The notes below the pieces were generated by a model, which ran no database searches, had not been told where the DNA came from, and saw only the letters and a program-made list of their open reading frames with translations. Of a stretch of DNA of 10,725 nt, positions 1 to 7,412 are shown piece by piece. Made by a program: the position numbers and the translations under genes. Origin of the DNA: JAQBDA01 sp032124675 (GTDB lineage Bacteria > Chloroflexota > Anaerolineae > Anaerolineales > UBA4823); the NCBI GenBank assembly GCA_032124675.1, contig JAQBDA010000191.1, positions 1 to 10,725 of the forward strand, in the 5' to 3' direction. Every line of letters starts with the position of its first letter. Position 1 is the first letter of the stretch.

Positions 1-100
1 GTAGTGCATCCGCCGGGCTAGAACTGCAACCTGCAATCTGGTTGCCGAGAGGTAAGGTGGTGGTTGCCCTTGAACCGCTTCCGACAGTCAATCAGCCCGG

Positions 101-129
101 TCAACACCCGTGTCATAGTTGTCTATAAA
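101..129 (+). promoter_or_regulatory. Putative sigma-70 type promoter upstream of the broken hydrolase gene
   Basis: A -35-like TCAACA (101-106, 4 of 6 matches) is followed after exactly 17 nt by TATAAA (124-129, 5 of 6 matches). Transcription would start near 136, leaving about 50 nt before the preferred ATG at 186, which has an AAGGA Shine-Dalgarno sequence at 173-177. The spacing is ideal but the -35 box is weak. This is a sequence-pattern call only. Confidence 0.4.
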
Positions 130-185
130 ACGGGTAACTATATATGCAGCCAGGGAAAAATCACGTACAAACAAGGACACTGTGC

Positions 186-1043
186 ATGATCAAGCTGACC
201 GGCATTTCACTCAGCTTGCTCTTTGTGCTGGGTTTCTTCGGCATGGCAATGATCTATATCTGGTTCCTCACCCATCCAGGCTGCAATATGGAGATCCAGC
301 CAGCGGCTAGTCTGCCCCGGCCTGAAGAGCTATGGCTGGAGAACAGTGCTGGGCAGAAACTGCGGGCCTGGTATTATCCACCCCAAAATGGGTCTGTAGT
401 GCTGGCTGCCGGAGCAAGGACAGGATCTCTCGGGGAGAACATGCCTCCAATCTCCTTCCTGGTTGAGAGCGGATATGGGGTGTTGCAGATAGATCACCGC
501 AATTGTGCCGTACCGGCATCATTCGTTACCATGGGAATGAGAGAGTTCGTCGATATGGAAGCAGGTCTGGCGTATTTGAAATTGTAGGAAGATGTCCAGC
601 GAATCGGCATATTCGGATTTTCAATGGTTGGGGTGACCGCCATTCGTTCGGCTGCCCGCAATCCTGAGATCGCAGCGGTTGTGGCAGAAGGCGGCTACCA
701 CAACATGGGCGACAATATCATCAAACCGGATAAGCGCAAATCTGTGTTTGAAACTGCCTTTCTGCACACCGTCGCAGGAATGTTTTGGGTATACAGCAGT
801 ATCAATCCCTGGCAAGTCAGCCCGATCGACGACCTGGCTTCTATCAGCCCGCGACCGGTATTTCTCATCTATGGAGAACATGAAGCAGAGAGCGGCCATG
901 CCGGGGCACAATATAGCGCCGCCTTATCGCCCAAGGACCTCTGGCTGGTCCCTGGTGGCAGCCATGGCAGCAACCATCAAATTGCTCCCATGATGTACGA
1001 GTTAAAAATCCTGGATTTCTTTAACCGCTCCCTGCTCCATTAG
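186..1043 (+). pseudogene. Membrane-anchored alpha/beta hydrolase, interrupted by an in-frame TAG
   Basis: One continuous frame runs from ATG 186 (AAGGA at 173-177, 8-nt spacer) to TAG 1041-1043, but it is cut by TAG at 585-587, codon 134. Reading through gives about 285 residues, a normal length for a single-domain alpha/beta hydrolase. The N-terminus is a hydrophobic stretch (about residues 5-30) that looks like a signal anchor. After the stop the frame continues at once into RIGIFGFSM, the strand and nucleophile elbow; the Ser codon is 621-623. The GxSxG motif reads GFSMV, because codon 627-629 is GTT (Val) where Gly is expected. A YGEHE segment (near 870) and a late His in GSHGSNH (near 960-975) are candidate acid and base residues. 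The TAG is one C-to-T step from CAG, and Gln would be natural there. An upstream ATG at 144 lacks a Shine-Dalgarno sequence. Two lesions favour true decay over a single sequencing error. The substrate is unknown. Confidence 0.85.
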
Positions 1044-1065
1044 CTGCTTCCCCCGTTCACCACTC

Positions 1066-1074
1066 TGGTATACT
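1066..1074 (+). promoter_or_regulatory. Putative extended -10 promoter for larEBC
   Basis: TGG-TATACT (TG at 1066-1067, TATACT at 1069-1074) matches an extended -10 element, with 5 of 6 matches in the hexamer. No good -35 box lies 16-18 nt upstream, which extended -10 promoters can tolerate. It lies just after the hydrolase stop and about 57 nt before the larE ATG, so it is well placed to drive the lar cluster independently. Confidence 0.4.
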
Positions 1075-1130
1075 TCGACGATGAAAAGAAGTATTTTGCT
1101 TAGCGTTGACTTATTAAGGTGGTAGAAGCA

Positions 1131-1964
1131 ATGGAGACAGCTGGAAAAGAAAGATTATTGCAAGACATATTGATCTCCATGGATCGTGTGGCGGTCGCCT
1201 ATTCTGGTGGGATTGACAGCACTTATTTGCTGAAGATCGCCTACGAATCGCTTGGAGACCGAGCTGTGGCTCTGACCGCGGTCTCAGCCAGCCTGCCTGA
1301 AGCTGAGCTTGAAGAAGCACGGCAGATCACACACCAGATTGGTGTCAAACACGTGCTGATCGAAACCCACGAGATGGATGACCCGCGCTACCTGGCAAAC
1401 TCCTCCGCGCGCTGTTTTTTCTGTAAGAACCAAGTCTACACCGAACTGATTGACTACGCAAATAACCACGGCTATGCCTGGGTGGTGGATGGCAGCAACC
1501 TGGATGATATCGGCGACCACCGCCCAGGGCAGCAGGCAGCTCACGAGCATGGGGTACGCAGCCCGCTGCTGGAATCCGAACTGACAAAATCGGAGATCAG
1601 ACAGCTTGCTAGGCGGGCCGGGCTGCCCAACTGGGATAAGCCGGCAGCCGCATGCCTGTCCTCACGCATCCCTTACGGCACATTGATCACATTGGACGCT
1701 CTTAGCCAGGTCGAACGTGCCGAGCACCTGCTGCACAGCTTAGGCCTGCGCCAGGTACGCGTCCGCCATTATCAGGACACAGCCCGGATTGAGGTTGAGG
1801 TACCTGATCTGGAAGCAGTTCTTACCCACCGTGAGACGATCCTGAGAGAGCTGCGATTGCTTGGCTACACTTACATCACACTTGACCTGGAAGGGTTCAG
1901 GTCCGGCAGCCTGAACGCAGTACTGAAACCCAATGGACATCACAAAAATCGAGAAGCTGCTTAG
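1131..1964 (+). CDS. larE: LarE, ATP-dependent sulfur transferase for nickel-pincer nucleotide synthesis (three-cysteine form)
   Basis: LarE adenylates the carboxylates of pyridinium-3,5-biscarboxylic acid mononucleotide and converts them to thiocarboxylates during NPN cofactor synthesis. The PP-loop SGGIDS is at residues 25-30, followed by DGSNLDD (about 120-126) and ACLSSRIPYG (about 174-183). The family's active-site Cys, Cys176 in L. plantarum LarE, corresponds to C175 here. Two more cysteines, C95 and C98 in RCFFCK, make a CxxC of the kind reported in LarE proteins that hold a [4Fe-4S] cluster, rather than the single-Cys sacrificial form. I chose ATG 1131 because AAGGTGG at 1116-1122 is then 8 nt upstream, and the resulting 277 residues match the usual family length. 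A GTG at 1119 would overlap that Shine-Dalgarno sequence. The 3' end overlaps larB by 32 nt. Confidence 0.93.
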   Translation: METAGKERLLQDILISMDRVAVAYSGGIDSTYLLKIAYESLGDRAVALTAVSASLPEAELEEARQITHQIGVKHVLIETHEMDDPRYLANSSARCFFCKNQVYTELIDYANNHGYAWVVDGSNLDDIGDHRPGQQAAHEHGVRSPLLESELTKSEIRQLARRAGLPNWDKPAAACLSSRIPYGTLITLDALSQVERAEHLLHSLGLRQVRVRHYQDTARIEVEVPDLEAVLTHRETILRELRLLGYTYITLDLEGFRSGSLNAVLKPNGHHKNREAA

Positions 1965-2700
1965 GGAAGTACAGTCCGGCGAGATCGATATCAGCCAGGC
2001 GCTTGAGCGACTGCGCTCACTGCCATATGCAGACCTGGGCTATGCTCAGGTTGACCTGCATCGAGGTCTGCGCACGGGCTTGCCCGAGGTGGTATTCTGC
2101 CAGAACAAAACCCTCCCCCAGCTGGTCGGGATCTTCAACAAGCTGTGGGAGAACCACGACCGGGTGATGGGCACGCGTTTGACCCCCGAGATGGCGGACG
2201 CATTGCTGGTAGATTTCCCTGCTGCCAAGTACGACCCGATATCACGGTTGCTTACTATGGCGCGTGCCGGGACACCCCAGACGAGCGGTCATTTTGCAGC
2301 AGTGGTCAGCGCCGGAACTTCAGACCTGCCGGTGGCGGAGGAAGCTGCCCAAACTCTCGAGTTTTACGGCGACCGGGTGGAGCGCTTCTATGATGTCGGA
2401 GTAGCAGGCATCCACCGGCTGCTGGATAAACGTGAGAGGCTGGTCGCAGCCAGCGTTATCATCAGTGTGGCAGGGATGGAGGGTGCGCTGACCAGCGTTG
2501 TAGCAGGTCTGGTCCCCGGTCCGGTAATTGGCGTGCCGACCAGCATCGGATATGGTGCGAATTTCAGCGGTCTGGCTCCCCTGCTTGCCATGCTTAATAT
2601 TTGCGCCCCAGGTGTGGCAGTCGTTAATATCGACAACGGCTTTGGCGCTGCTCAGTTCGCCCATCTGATCCTCAATCAAATTGCTGATGTCGAGAGTTAA
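1933..2700 (+). CDS. larB: LarB, nicotinic acid adenine dinucleotide carboxylase/hydrolase for NPN synthesis
   Basis: LarB performs the first committed NPN step: it carboxylates C5 of the pyridinium ring of nicotinic acid adenine dinucleotide and hydrolyses the phosphoanhydride. The 255-residue protein has a helical N-terminal part and a PurE-like C-terminal domain with VSAGTSDLPVAEEA (125-138), GMEGALTSVVAGLV (181-194), PTSIGYG (202-208) and LNICAPG (221-227). E183 and C224 line up, with a constant offset of 3, with Glu180 and Cys221, which I recall as the L. plantarum catalytic pair. The ATG lies inside the larE 3' end (32-nt overlap) with no clear Shine-Dalgarno sequence. An in-frame TGA at 1924 rules out an earlier start, so translation is probably coupled to larE. 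The larC gene follows after 7 nt. Confidence 0.94.
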   Translation: MDITKIEKLLREVQSGEIDISQALERLRSLPYADLGYAQVDLHRGLRTGLPEVVFCQNKTLPQLVGIFNKLWENHDRVMGTRLTPEMADALLVDFPAAKYDPISRLLTMARAGTPQTSGHFAAVVSAGTSDLPVAEEAAQTLEFYGDRVERFYDVGVAGIHRLLDKRERLVAASVIISVAGMEGALTSVVAGLVPGPVIGVPTSIGYGANFSGLAPLLAMLNICAPGVAVVNIDNGFGAAQFAHLILNQIADVES

Positions 2701-2707
2701 TCCATAG

Positions 2708-3889
2708 ATGAAGATCGCTTACTTCGACTGCATTGCAGGTGCCAGCGGAGACATGCTGCTGGGCGCTCTGGTCGATGCTGGAGTCAGCCTGGAGCGGCTG
2801 AACAGCGGCCTGGCGGGACTTAATCTAAAGGGATTCGAGATTCAGTCCAGGCTGGTGTTGCGTGGCGGGCTTCGGGCGGTCAAGGTCGATGTTTTGGTGG
2901 TCGATACAGTCACCGAAAGGCGGCTAGGGGATATTCTATCGATTGTAGAGGCCAGTCGCCTTCCGGCCCAGATAATCTCTCAGGCGGCAGCCATATTCAA
3001 ACGGCTGGGTTATATAGAAGCCAAAATACACGGGGTAGAACCGGAACAGGTACACCTTCACGAGCTGGGCGGTCTGGATACGATTGTGGAAGTCATCGGT
3101 ATCCTGCTGGGGATCGATATATTAGGCCTTCAAGAGATCCACTGCTCGGCAATCCCTCTTGGCCGTGGGCAAACGAAGGGGCAGCACGGTGTTTTACCGG
3201 TCCCCTCCCCGGCAACACTCTCTTTGCTGGAAGGGGTCCCGGTAGCCGGCCGTGAGGTGGATGTGGAGCTGGTAACGCCCACCGGTGCTGTGCTGCTCAC
3301 CAGCCTGGCGAAGAGCTATGGTCCAATCCCGGCAATGCGCCTGCAGAATACCGGCTATGGGGCGGGGAGCAGAGATCTCAGCATCCCAAACGTCTTGCGA
3401 GTGTTGATTGGTGAAAAGGCAGCCTCACTGAGTGGGCAGGCGGAAACCCTGGTCATGCTGGAAACCAATATCGATGACTGGAATCCGGAATTCTACGATT
3501 ACCTTATCGAGCGATTGTACACACAGGGAGCAGTGGACGTATCTTTGACTGCCATACAAATGAAAAAGAACCGGCCGGCTACCCAGGTGCAGGTGCTCTG
3601 CGAACCCAAGAACTCCGACCGGCTGGCAAATGTGCTGTTCCTCGAAACCAGCACCCTGGGAATTCGCAGGCAGTACGTCGAGCGATATGCTTTGCAGCGT
3701 GAGATTATCCAGGTGCCCACACCCTACGGCACTATACGGGTTAAGGTTGCCCGGCTGCCTGACGACAAATATAAGCTTGCACCGGAGTACGATGATTGCC
3801 GCCATGCAGCCAACGAAAATAACATACCCATCCGTGAGGTGTACCAGCTTGCGATAGATCTGGCTCATACCAACATAAACAAACCTTGA
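2708..3889 (+). CDS. larC: LarC, CTP-dependent nickel insertase for the NPN cofactor, single-ORF form
   Basis: LarC inserts nickel into pyridinium-3,5-bisthiocarboxylic acid mononucleotide, using CTP, to complete the NPN cofactor. The 393-residue protein is full length. Its N-terminus YFDCIAGASGDM (5-16) is characteristic of the family, followed by VHLHELG (115-121), VTPTGA (189-194), ETNIDDWNPE (252-261), MKKNRPA (285-291) and the C-terminal LAPEYDDC (357-364). In L. plantarum the two halves are separate ORFs, larC1 and larC2, joined by programmed frameshifting; here they are one uninterrupted frame. The ATG is fixed by the conserved N-terminus although the Shine-Dalgarno sequence is weak, so coupling to larB seems likely. 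The TGA stop (3887-3889) lies inside the TTGACA -35 box of the next promoter. Confidence 0.94.
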   Translation: MKIAYFDCIAGASGDMLLGALVDAGVSLERLNSGLAGLNLKGFEIQSRLVLRGGLRAVKVDVLVVDTVTERRLGDILSIVEASRLPAQIISQAAAIFKRLGYIEAKIHGVEPEQVHLHELGGLDTIVEVIGILLGIDILGLQEIHCSAIPLGRGQTKGQHGVLPVPSPATLSLLEGVPVAGREVDVELVTPTGAVLLTSLAKSYGPIPAMRLQNTGYGAGSRDLSIPNVLRVLIGEKAASLSGQAETLVMLETNIDDWNPEFYDYLIERLYTQGAVDVSLTAIQMKKNRPATQVQVLCEPKNSDRLANVLFLETSTLGIRRQYVERYALQREIIQVPTPYGTIRVKVARLPDDKYKLAPEYDDCRHAANENNIPIREVYQLAIDLAHTNINKP

Positions 3890-3913
3890 CAGCCTTCCCT
3901 TCGATGGTAAACT
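3886..3913 (+). promoter_or_regulatory. Strong putative promoter for the proS pair, overlapping the larC stop
   Basis: A perfect -35 TTGACA (3886-3891) is followed after 16 nt by TAAACT (3908-3913, 4 of 6 matches), preceded by TGG so that it forms an extended -10. It is the best promoter match noticed in the window. Transcription would start near 3920, giving an untranslated leader of about 218 nt before the first proS. Confidence 0.55.
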
Positions 3914-3950
3914 AATATCCAGCATGATAAACCCAAGAATGACAGCTAAT

Positions 3951-4009
3951 ATCCCTAGCCCGTCCCCGGCCTTCCGCAAGCCCACATAGGCTTTCGGTTC
4001 CTTAGGGAT
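3951..4009 (+). promoter_or_regulatory. Nested stem structure in the proS leader
   Basis: ATCCCTA (3951-3957) can pair with TAGGGAT (4003-4009). Inside that outer stem, CCGCAAGCC (3974-3982) pairs with GGCTTTCGG (3989-3997) around a CACATA loop, with one internal C-U mismatch. Nested pairing inside a long 5' leader of a tRNA-synthetase operon suggests an RNA control element. I recognise no known family: the conserved T-box AGGGTGG motif is absent. Folding was judged by eye. Confidence 0.35.
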
Positions 4010-4039
4010 TGGTAGTATAAATCCCAGCACGACAAGAAC

Positions 4040-4070
4040 CGCCCTCTGGACTGAAAGCCACCAGAGGGCG
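4040..4070 (+). terminator. Perfect 10-bp hairpin upstream of proS: attenuator or weak terminator
   Basis: CGCCCTCTGG (4040-4049) and CCAGAGGGCG (4061-4070) are exact inverted repeats around an 11-nt loop. The stem is GC-rich and is followed by ATTTGATTGATT, which is U-rich but broken, so termination would be inefficient. It lies between the leader promoter and the first proS ATG. It could attenuate the synthetase operon or partly terminate larC read-through. Confidence 0.4.
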
Positions 4071-4137
4071 ATTTGATTGATTACCCGTGCGATATTTTGC
4101 AGGAGCATCCACGATTTATCCGGACAATTGAGGAATT

Positions 4138-5577
4138 ATGAGCACTGATAAACTACCCACCCGAGAAGACAACTTTTCAGAATGGTACAACCAGATCGTG
4201 CTGCGCGCAGAGATGGCAGATTACGCGCCAGTCCGCGGCTGCATGGTCGCCCGGCCATACGGCTGGGCGTTATGGGAAAACATGCAGCAAGCCCTCGACC
4301 GCCGGTTCAAAGAGACCGGACACGTCAACGCGGCCTTCCCCTTATTCATCCCGATGTCTTTCCTGGAGAAGGAGAAGGAGCAAATCGAGGGTTTCTCACC
4401 CGAGCTGGCTGTGGTAACCCACGGCGGTGGCAGCAAGCTCGAAGAACCGCTGGTTGTGCGCCCTACTTCAGAGACGATCATCGGCTACATGTACGCCAAG
4501 TGGATCAAATCCTACCGTGACCTGCCGATCCTGATCAACCAATGGGGGAGCGTGGTCAGATGGGAGATGCGCACCAGACTGTTCCTGCGCACCCTGGAAT
4601 TCTACTGGCAGGAAGGCCATACTGCACATGCCACAGCAGAGGAAGCCCAGGAAGAGACCCTGCGCATGCTGGGGGTGTATGCCGATTTTGTGATCAACGA
4701 TGCAGCCGTGCCGGTTATCCAAGGAGTAAAGAGTGCGAGCGAGAAATTTGCCGGGGCAGTCCAGTCGACAACCATTGAGGCGATGATGGGCGACCGGCGC
4801 GCCCTGCAGGCTGGCACATCGCATTTTATGGGGCAGAACTTCGCCAAAGCATTCGATATCCAGTTTCTGGACTGGAACAACCAGCTGCAGCACGCTTGGA
4901 CGACTTCCTGGGGGCTGTCCTGGCGGGTAATCGGGGCAATGGTCATGACCCATGGCGACAACCAGGGGTTGGTCCTCCCTCCAAAGCTGGCTCCGTTCCA
5001 GGTCGTGATCGTCCCGATCTACCGGGACGACACCGAGAAAAGCGCAGTGCTGCCCGTGGTCGAGCGAGTCTCAAAGGAGCTCAAGGGAGCTGGATGCCGC
5101 ATCCGGGTGGATGACCGGGAGGAAGTTACCCCGGGCTTCAAATTCAACGATTGGGAAATGCGCGGCGTACCGCTGCGTCTTGAGATCGGACCCAAAGATG
5201 TGCAGAAGAACAGCGTTGCCCTGGCACGCCGTGATATTCCTGGAAAAGCGGGTAAGTCATTCATCTCCCAGGAAGGACTGGCGTCGCAGGTCGTGCAAAT
5301 GCTGGATACCATCCAGCAGTCCATGCTCGAGCGGGCGACTGCATTCCGCGATAGCCACATCCACGAGCCTACCAGCTACGCTGATCTGACCGAAATCGTC
5401 AAGGATGGCTGGGCTTATTCCCGGTGGTGCGGTGATGCGGACTGTGAGGCTAAAGTGAAAGAAGATACCAAGGCCACCATCCGCTGCTTGCCCCTGGATC
5501 AGCCGGAGGTCCAAGGGGTTTGCATTCAGTGTGGGAAGCCAGCGACCAGTATGGCATATTTCGCCCGGGCTTATTGA
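4138..5577 (+). CDS. proS: Prolyl-tRNA synthetase, archaeal/eukaryotic type (ProS type 3)
   Basis: This class IIa synthetase charges tRNA-Pro with proline in the cytoplasm. The 479 residues match the short archaeal-type architecture: a catalytic core with RPTSE (108-112), a motif-2 region starting RWEMR (141-145), and motif-3-like GLSWRVIGAMVMTHGDNQG (259-277). An anticodon-binding domain begins at APFQVVIVPIY (285-295). The C-terminal domain is typical of the type, with paired cysteines (C431, C436 and C462, C465) that probably bind zinc, and it ends in YFARAY, the usual terminal Tyr. There is no editing insertion between motifs 2 and 3, unlike the next gene. GAGGA at 4130-4134 is rather close to the ATG. 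The stop is doubled in frame (TGA then TAG, 5575-5580). A bacterial-type ProRS begins 21 nt downstream, so the pair is probably cotranscribed. Confidence 0.95.
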   Translation: MSTDKLPTREDNFSEWYNQIVLRAEMADYAPVRGCMVARPYGWALWENMQQALDRRFKETGHVNAAFPLFIPMSFLEKEKEQIEGFSPELAVVTHGGGSKLEEPLVVRPTSETIIGYMYAKWIKSYRDLPILINQWGSVVRWEMRTRLFLRTLEFYWQEGHTAHATAEEAQEETLRMLGVYADFVINDAAVPVIQGVKSASEKFAGAVQSTTIEAMMGDRRALQAGTSHFMGQNFAKAFDIQFLDWNNQLQHAWTTSWGLSWRVIGAMVMTHGDNQGLVLPPKLAPFQVVIVPIYRDDTEKSAVLPVVERVSKELKGAGCRIRVDDREEVTPGFKFNDWEMRGVPLRLEIGPKDVQKNSVALARRDIPGKAGKSFISQEGLASQVVQMLDTIQQSMLERATAFRDSHIHEPTSYADLTEIVKDGWAYSRWCGDADCEAKVKEDTKATIRCLPLDQPEVQGVCIQCGKPATSMAYFARAY

Positions 5578-5598
5578 TAGGGAAGGAAGAAGCAGATC

Positions 5599-7371
5599 AT
5601 GAGAATGACCCAACTCTTCGGCTTGACCCTGCGTGAGGCACCGGCTGAAGCAGAGATCCCCAGCCACCAGCTCCTGGTGCGGGCTGGCTACATCCGCCAG
5701 CTGGCAGCAGGCATTTTTACATCTATGCCGCTGGCTCGCCGTACGCTGAATAAGATCGAGTCCATCCTTCGCCAGGAGATGAATGCGATTGGTGGTCAGG
5801 AGATGACCATGCCGGTCGTGCATCCGGCTGAGCTGTGGCAGGAAACAGATCGCTGGTACCAGATCGGGCCGGAAATGGGGCGCTTCAAGGATAAAAACGA
5901 CCGTGATATGGTTCTGGCGATGACACACGAGGAAGTGGTGGGCGACCTTGTCCGCAGGGAGGTCCAATCTTACCGCCACCTGCCCCGCATGATCTACCAC
6001 ATCCAGACCAAGTGGCGCGATGACCCACGCCCGCGAGCAGGGCTGATCCGGGTGCGAGAATTCACCATGAAGGACAGCTACTCCTTGGATGCCGATTGGG
6101 AGGGTCTGGACAAGCAGTATCGCGCTCACTACCAAGCTTATTTCAATATTTTCCATCGCTGCGGACTGCCCGTCATCGCGGTGAGGTCAGATGTAGGGAT
6201 GATGGGCGGCAAGCTGGCTCACGAATATATGTACCTGACTCCAGTTGGCGAAGACACGCTCTTGCTGTGCGATGCCTGCGGGTATGCCGCAAACCGGCAG
6301 ATCGCAAGCTTCAAAAAACCGGCTTCCCAGCCCGAAGATCCCTTAGCGCCAGAAAAAGTCGCCACACCCGAGATCAAGACCATCCAGGCCCTGGCTGAGT
6401 ATCTGGATATCCCCGAGTCTCGGACCGCCAAAGCGGTCTTCATGGTAGCTGATATACCAGAAGCTGAGAAGAGCAGCGAAAAATTTGTCTTCGCCGTGGT
6501 GCGCGGCGATATGGAGTTGAACGAGACGAAGCTGGTGAACGCCGTTCAGGCCAGAGCGCTGCGCCCGGCAACCGAAGATGAGATACGCGCTGTGGGGGCA
6601 GTACCCGGCTACGCGTCTCCAGTCGGACTGAAAGACACCCTGGTCGTAGTCGATGAGATTATCCCCTCGTCACCCAATCTGGTTGCCGGTGCGAATCTGG
6701 AAGGATTCCACATGCGCAACGTGAACTTCGGGCGCGATTACCAGGCGCAGATTATCACTGACATAGCCTCCGCCCGGGAGGGTGACGCCTGTCCCGAGTG
6801 TGGGAAACCGCTGCGAACTGTACGCGGGGTCGAGGTTGGCAATATATTCAAGCTGGGTACGCGCTACAGCGAAGCCTTTGGAGCATATTTCCTGGACGCG
6901 GATGGAGAGAAGAAACCGGTCATCATGGGTTCTTATGGTATCGGCAGCGGGCGTCTGATGGCGTGCATCGCCGAAGAACATCACGACGAGTACGGTCTGG
7001 TCTGGCCTGTGACAGTCGCCCCATACCAGGTGCACCTGGTGGTGCTGGTAGGACGGGGGTCAACCGATACGCGGGATACCGCAGAGAAGCTTTATACATT
7101 GCTCCTGCAAGAAAATATTGAAGTGCTGTATGATGACCGCGAAGAAAGCCCGGGGGTAAAATTCAATGACGCCGACCTGATCGGCATTCCTATCCGGCTG
7201 ACGGTCAGCGAGCGAGCCCTCAAGCAAGGCGGCATAGAGTTCAAGCAGCGGTCTGGAACAGAGCGATCCATCGTCCCGCATCAAGAAATCATACTATTCG
7301 TTAAGAACGAGATCAAACAATTGGAGACAGAGATTAAGGCGACGATCCAAGATGTAATATATACAGGATAA
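5599..7371 (+). CDS. proS: Prolyl-tRNA synthetase, bacterial type with editing (INS) domain
   Basis: A second, unrelated-architecture prolyl-tRNA synthetase of 590 residues, the usual bacterial length. It starts MRMTQLFG and has motif-1 and motif-2 elements including MTHEE (108-112) and REFTMKDSYSLD (153-164). A YbaK-like editing insertion spans about 224-401, bracketed by CDAC (224-227) and CPEC (398-401). K278 in RTAKAVF appears to match the lysine important for deacylating Ala-tRNA-Pro (Lys279 in E. coli). Motif 3 is GSYGIGSGRL (444-453), and the anticodon-binding domain starts near VAPYQVHLV (473-481). All expected parts are present, so it looks functional. A GGAAGGAAG tract (5581-5589) lies about 10 nt before the ATG. 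A second ATG at 5605 is possible but less like the family N-terminus. Confidence 0.96.
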   Translation: MRMTQLFGLTLREAPAEAEIPSHQLLVRAGYIRQLAAGIFTSMPLARRTLNKIESILRQEMNAIGGQEMTMPVVHPAELWQETDRWYQIGPEMGRFKDKNDRDMVLAMTHEEVVGDLVRREVQSYRHLPRMIYHIQTKWRDDPRPRAGLIRVREFTMKDSYSLDADWEGLDKQYRAHYQAYFNIFHRCGLPVIAVRSDVGMMGGKLAHEYMYLTPVGEDTLLLCDACGYAANRQIASFKKPASQPEDPLAPEKVATPEIKTIQALAEYLDIPESRTAKAVFMVADIPEAEKSSEKFVFAVVRGDMELNETKLVNAVQARALRPATEDEIRAVGAVPGYASPVGLKDTLVVVDEIIPSSPNLVAGANLEGFHMRNVNFGRDYQAQIITDIASAREGDACPECGKPLRTVRGVEVGNIFKLGTRYSEAFGAYFLDADGEKKPVIMGSYGIGSGRLMACIAEEHHDEYGLVWPVTVAPYQVHLVVLVGRGSTDTRDTAEKLYTLLLQENIEVLYDDREESPGVKFNDADLIGIPIRLTVSERALKQGGIEFKQRSGTERSIVPHQEIILFVKNEIKQLETEIKATIQDVIYTG

Positions 7372-7412
7372 GTCGAGCTATACGAACGGTTCTCTTGCCA
7401 ACCCGGCAATTA

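Noticed and set aside
3..128. Open frame from the window edge ending TAA 126-128, possibly the tail of an upstream + strand gene
   Set aside because: Only about 41 codons, no recognisable motif, little third-position GC preference, and it overlaps the candidate promoter at 101-129. An open stretch this short is likely by chance; sequence to the left would settle it.
585..587. TAG as a recoded amber codon (pyrrolysine or read-through)
   Set aside because: No pyl genes or recoding structure are visible, hydrolases of this family have no pyrrolysine, and the neighbouring Gly-to-Val lesion fits decay better.
2708..3889. Programmed frameshift within larC as in L. plantarum larC1/larC2
   Set aside because: The reading frame is continuous across both domains, so no frameshift is needed.
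3425..4108. 227-codon - strand ORF with a hydrophobic N-terminal half in the larC-proS gap
   Set aside because: About two thirds lies antisense to conserved larC codons, and the hydrophobic part covers the leader hairpins. No family is recognised and there is no convincing ribosome-binding site.
3920..4137. T-box riboswitch upstream of proS
   Set aside because: The AGGGTGG-type antiterminator core is absent and no Pro specifier loop architecture could be traced; the AGGGATTGG at 4004-4012 is only superficially similar.
5257..6156. 299-codon - strand ORF across the junction of the two proS genes
   Set aside because: It is antisense to highly conserved synthetase codons in both genes and its translation has no recognisable domain; long antisense ORFs are common in GC-rich genes.
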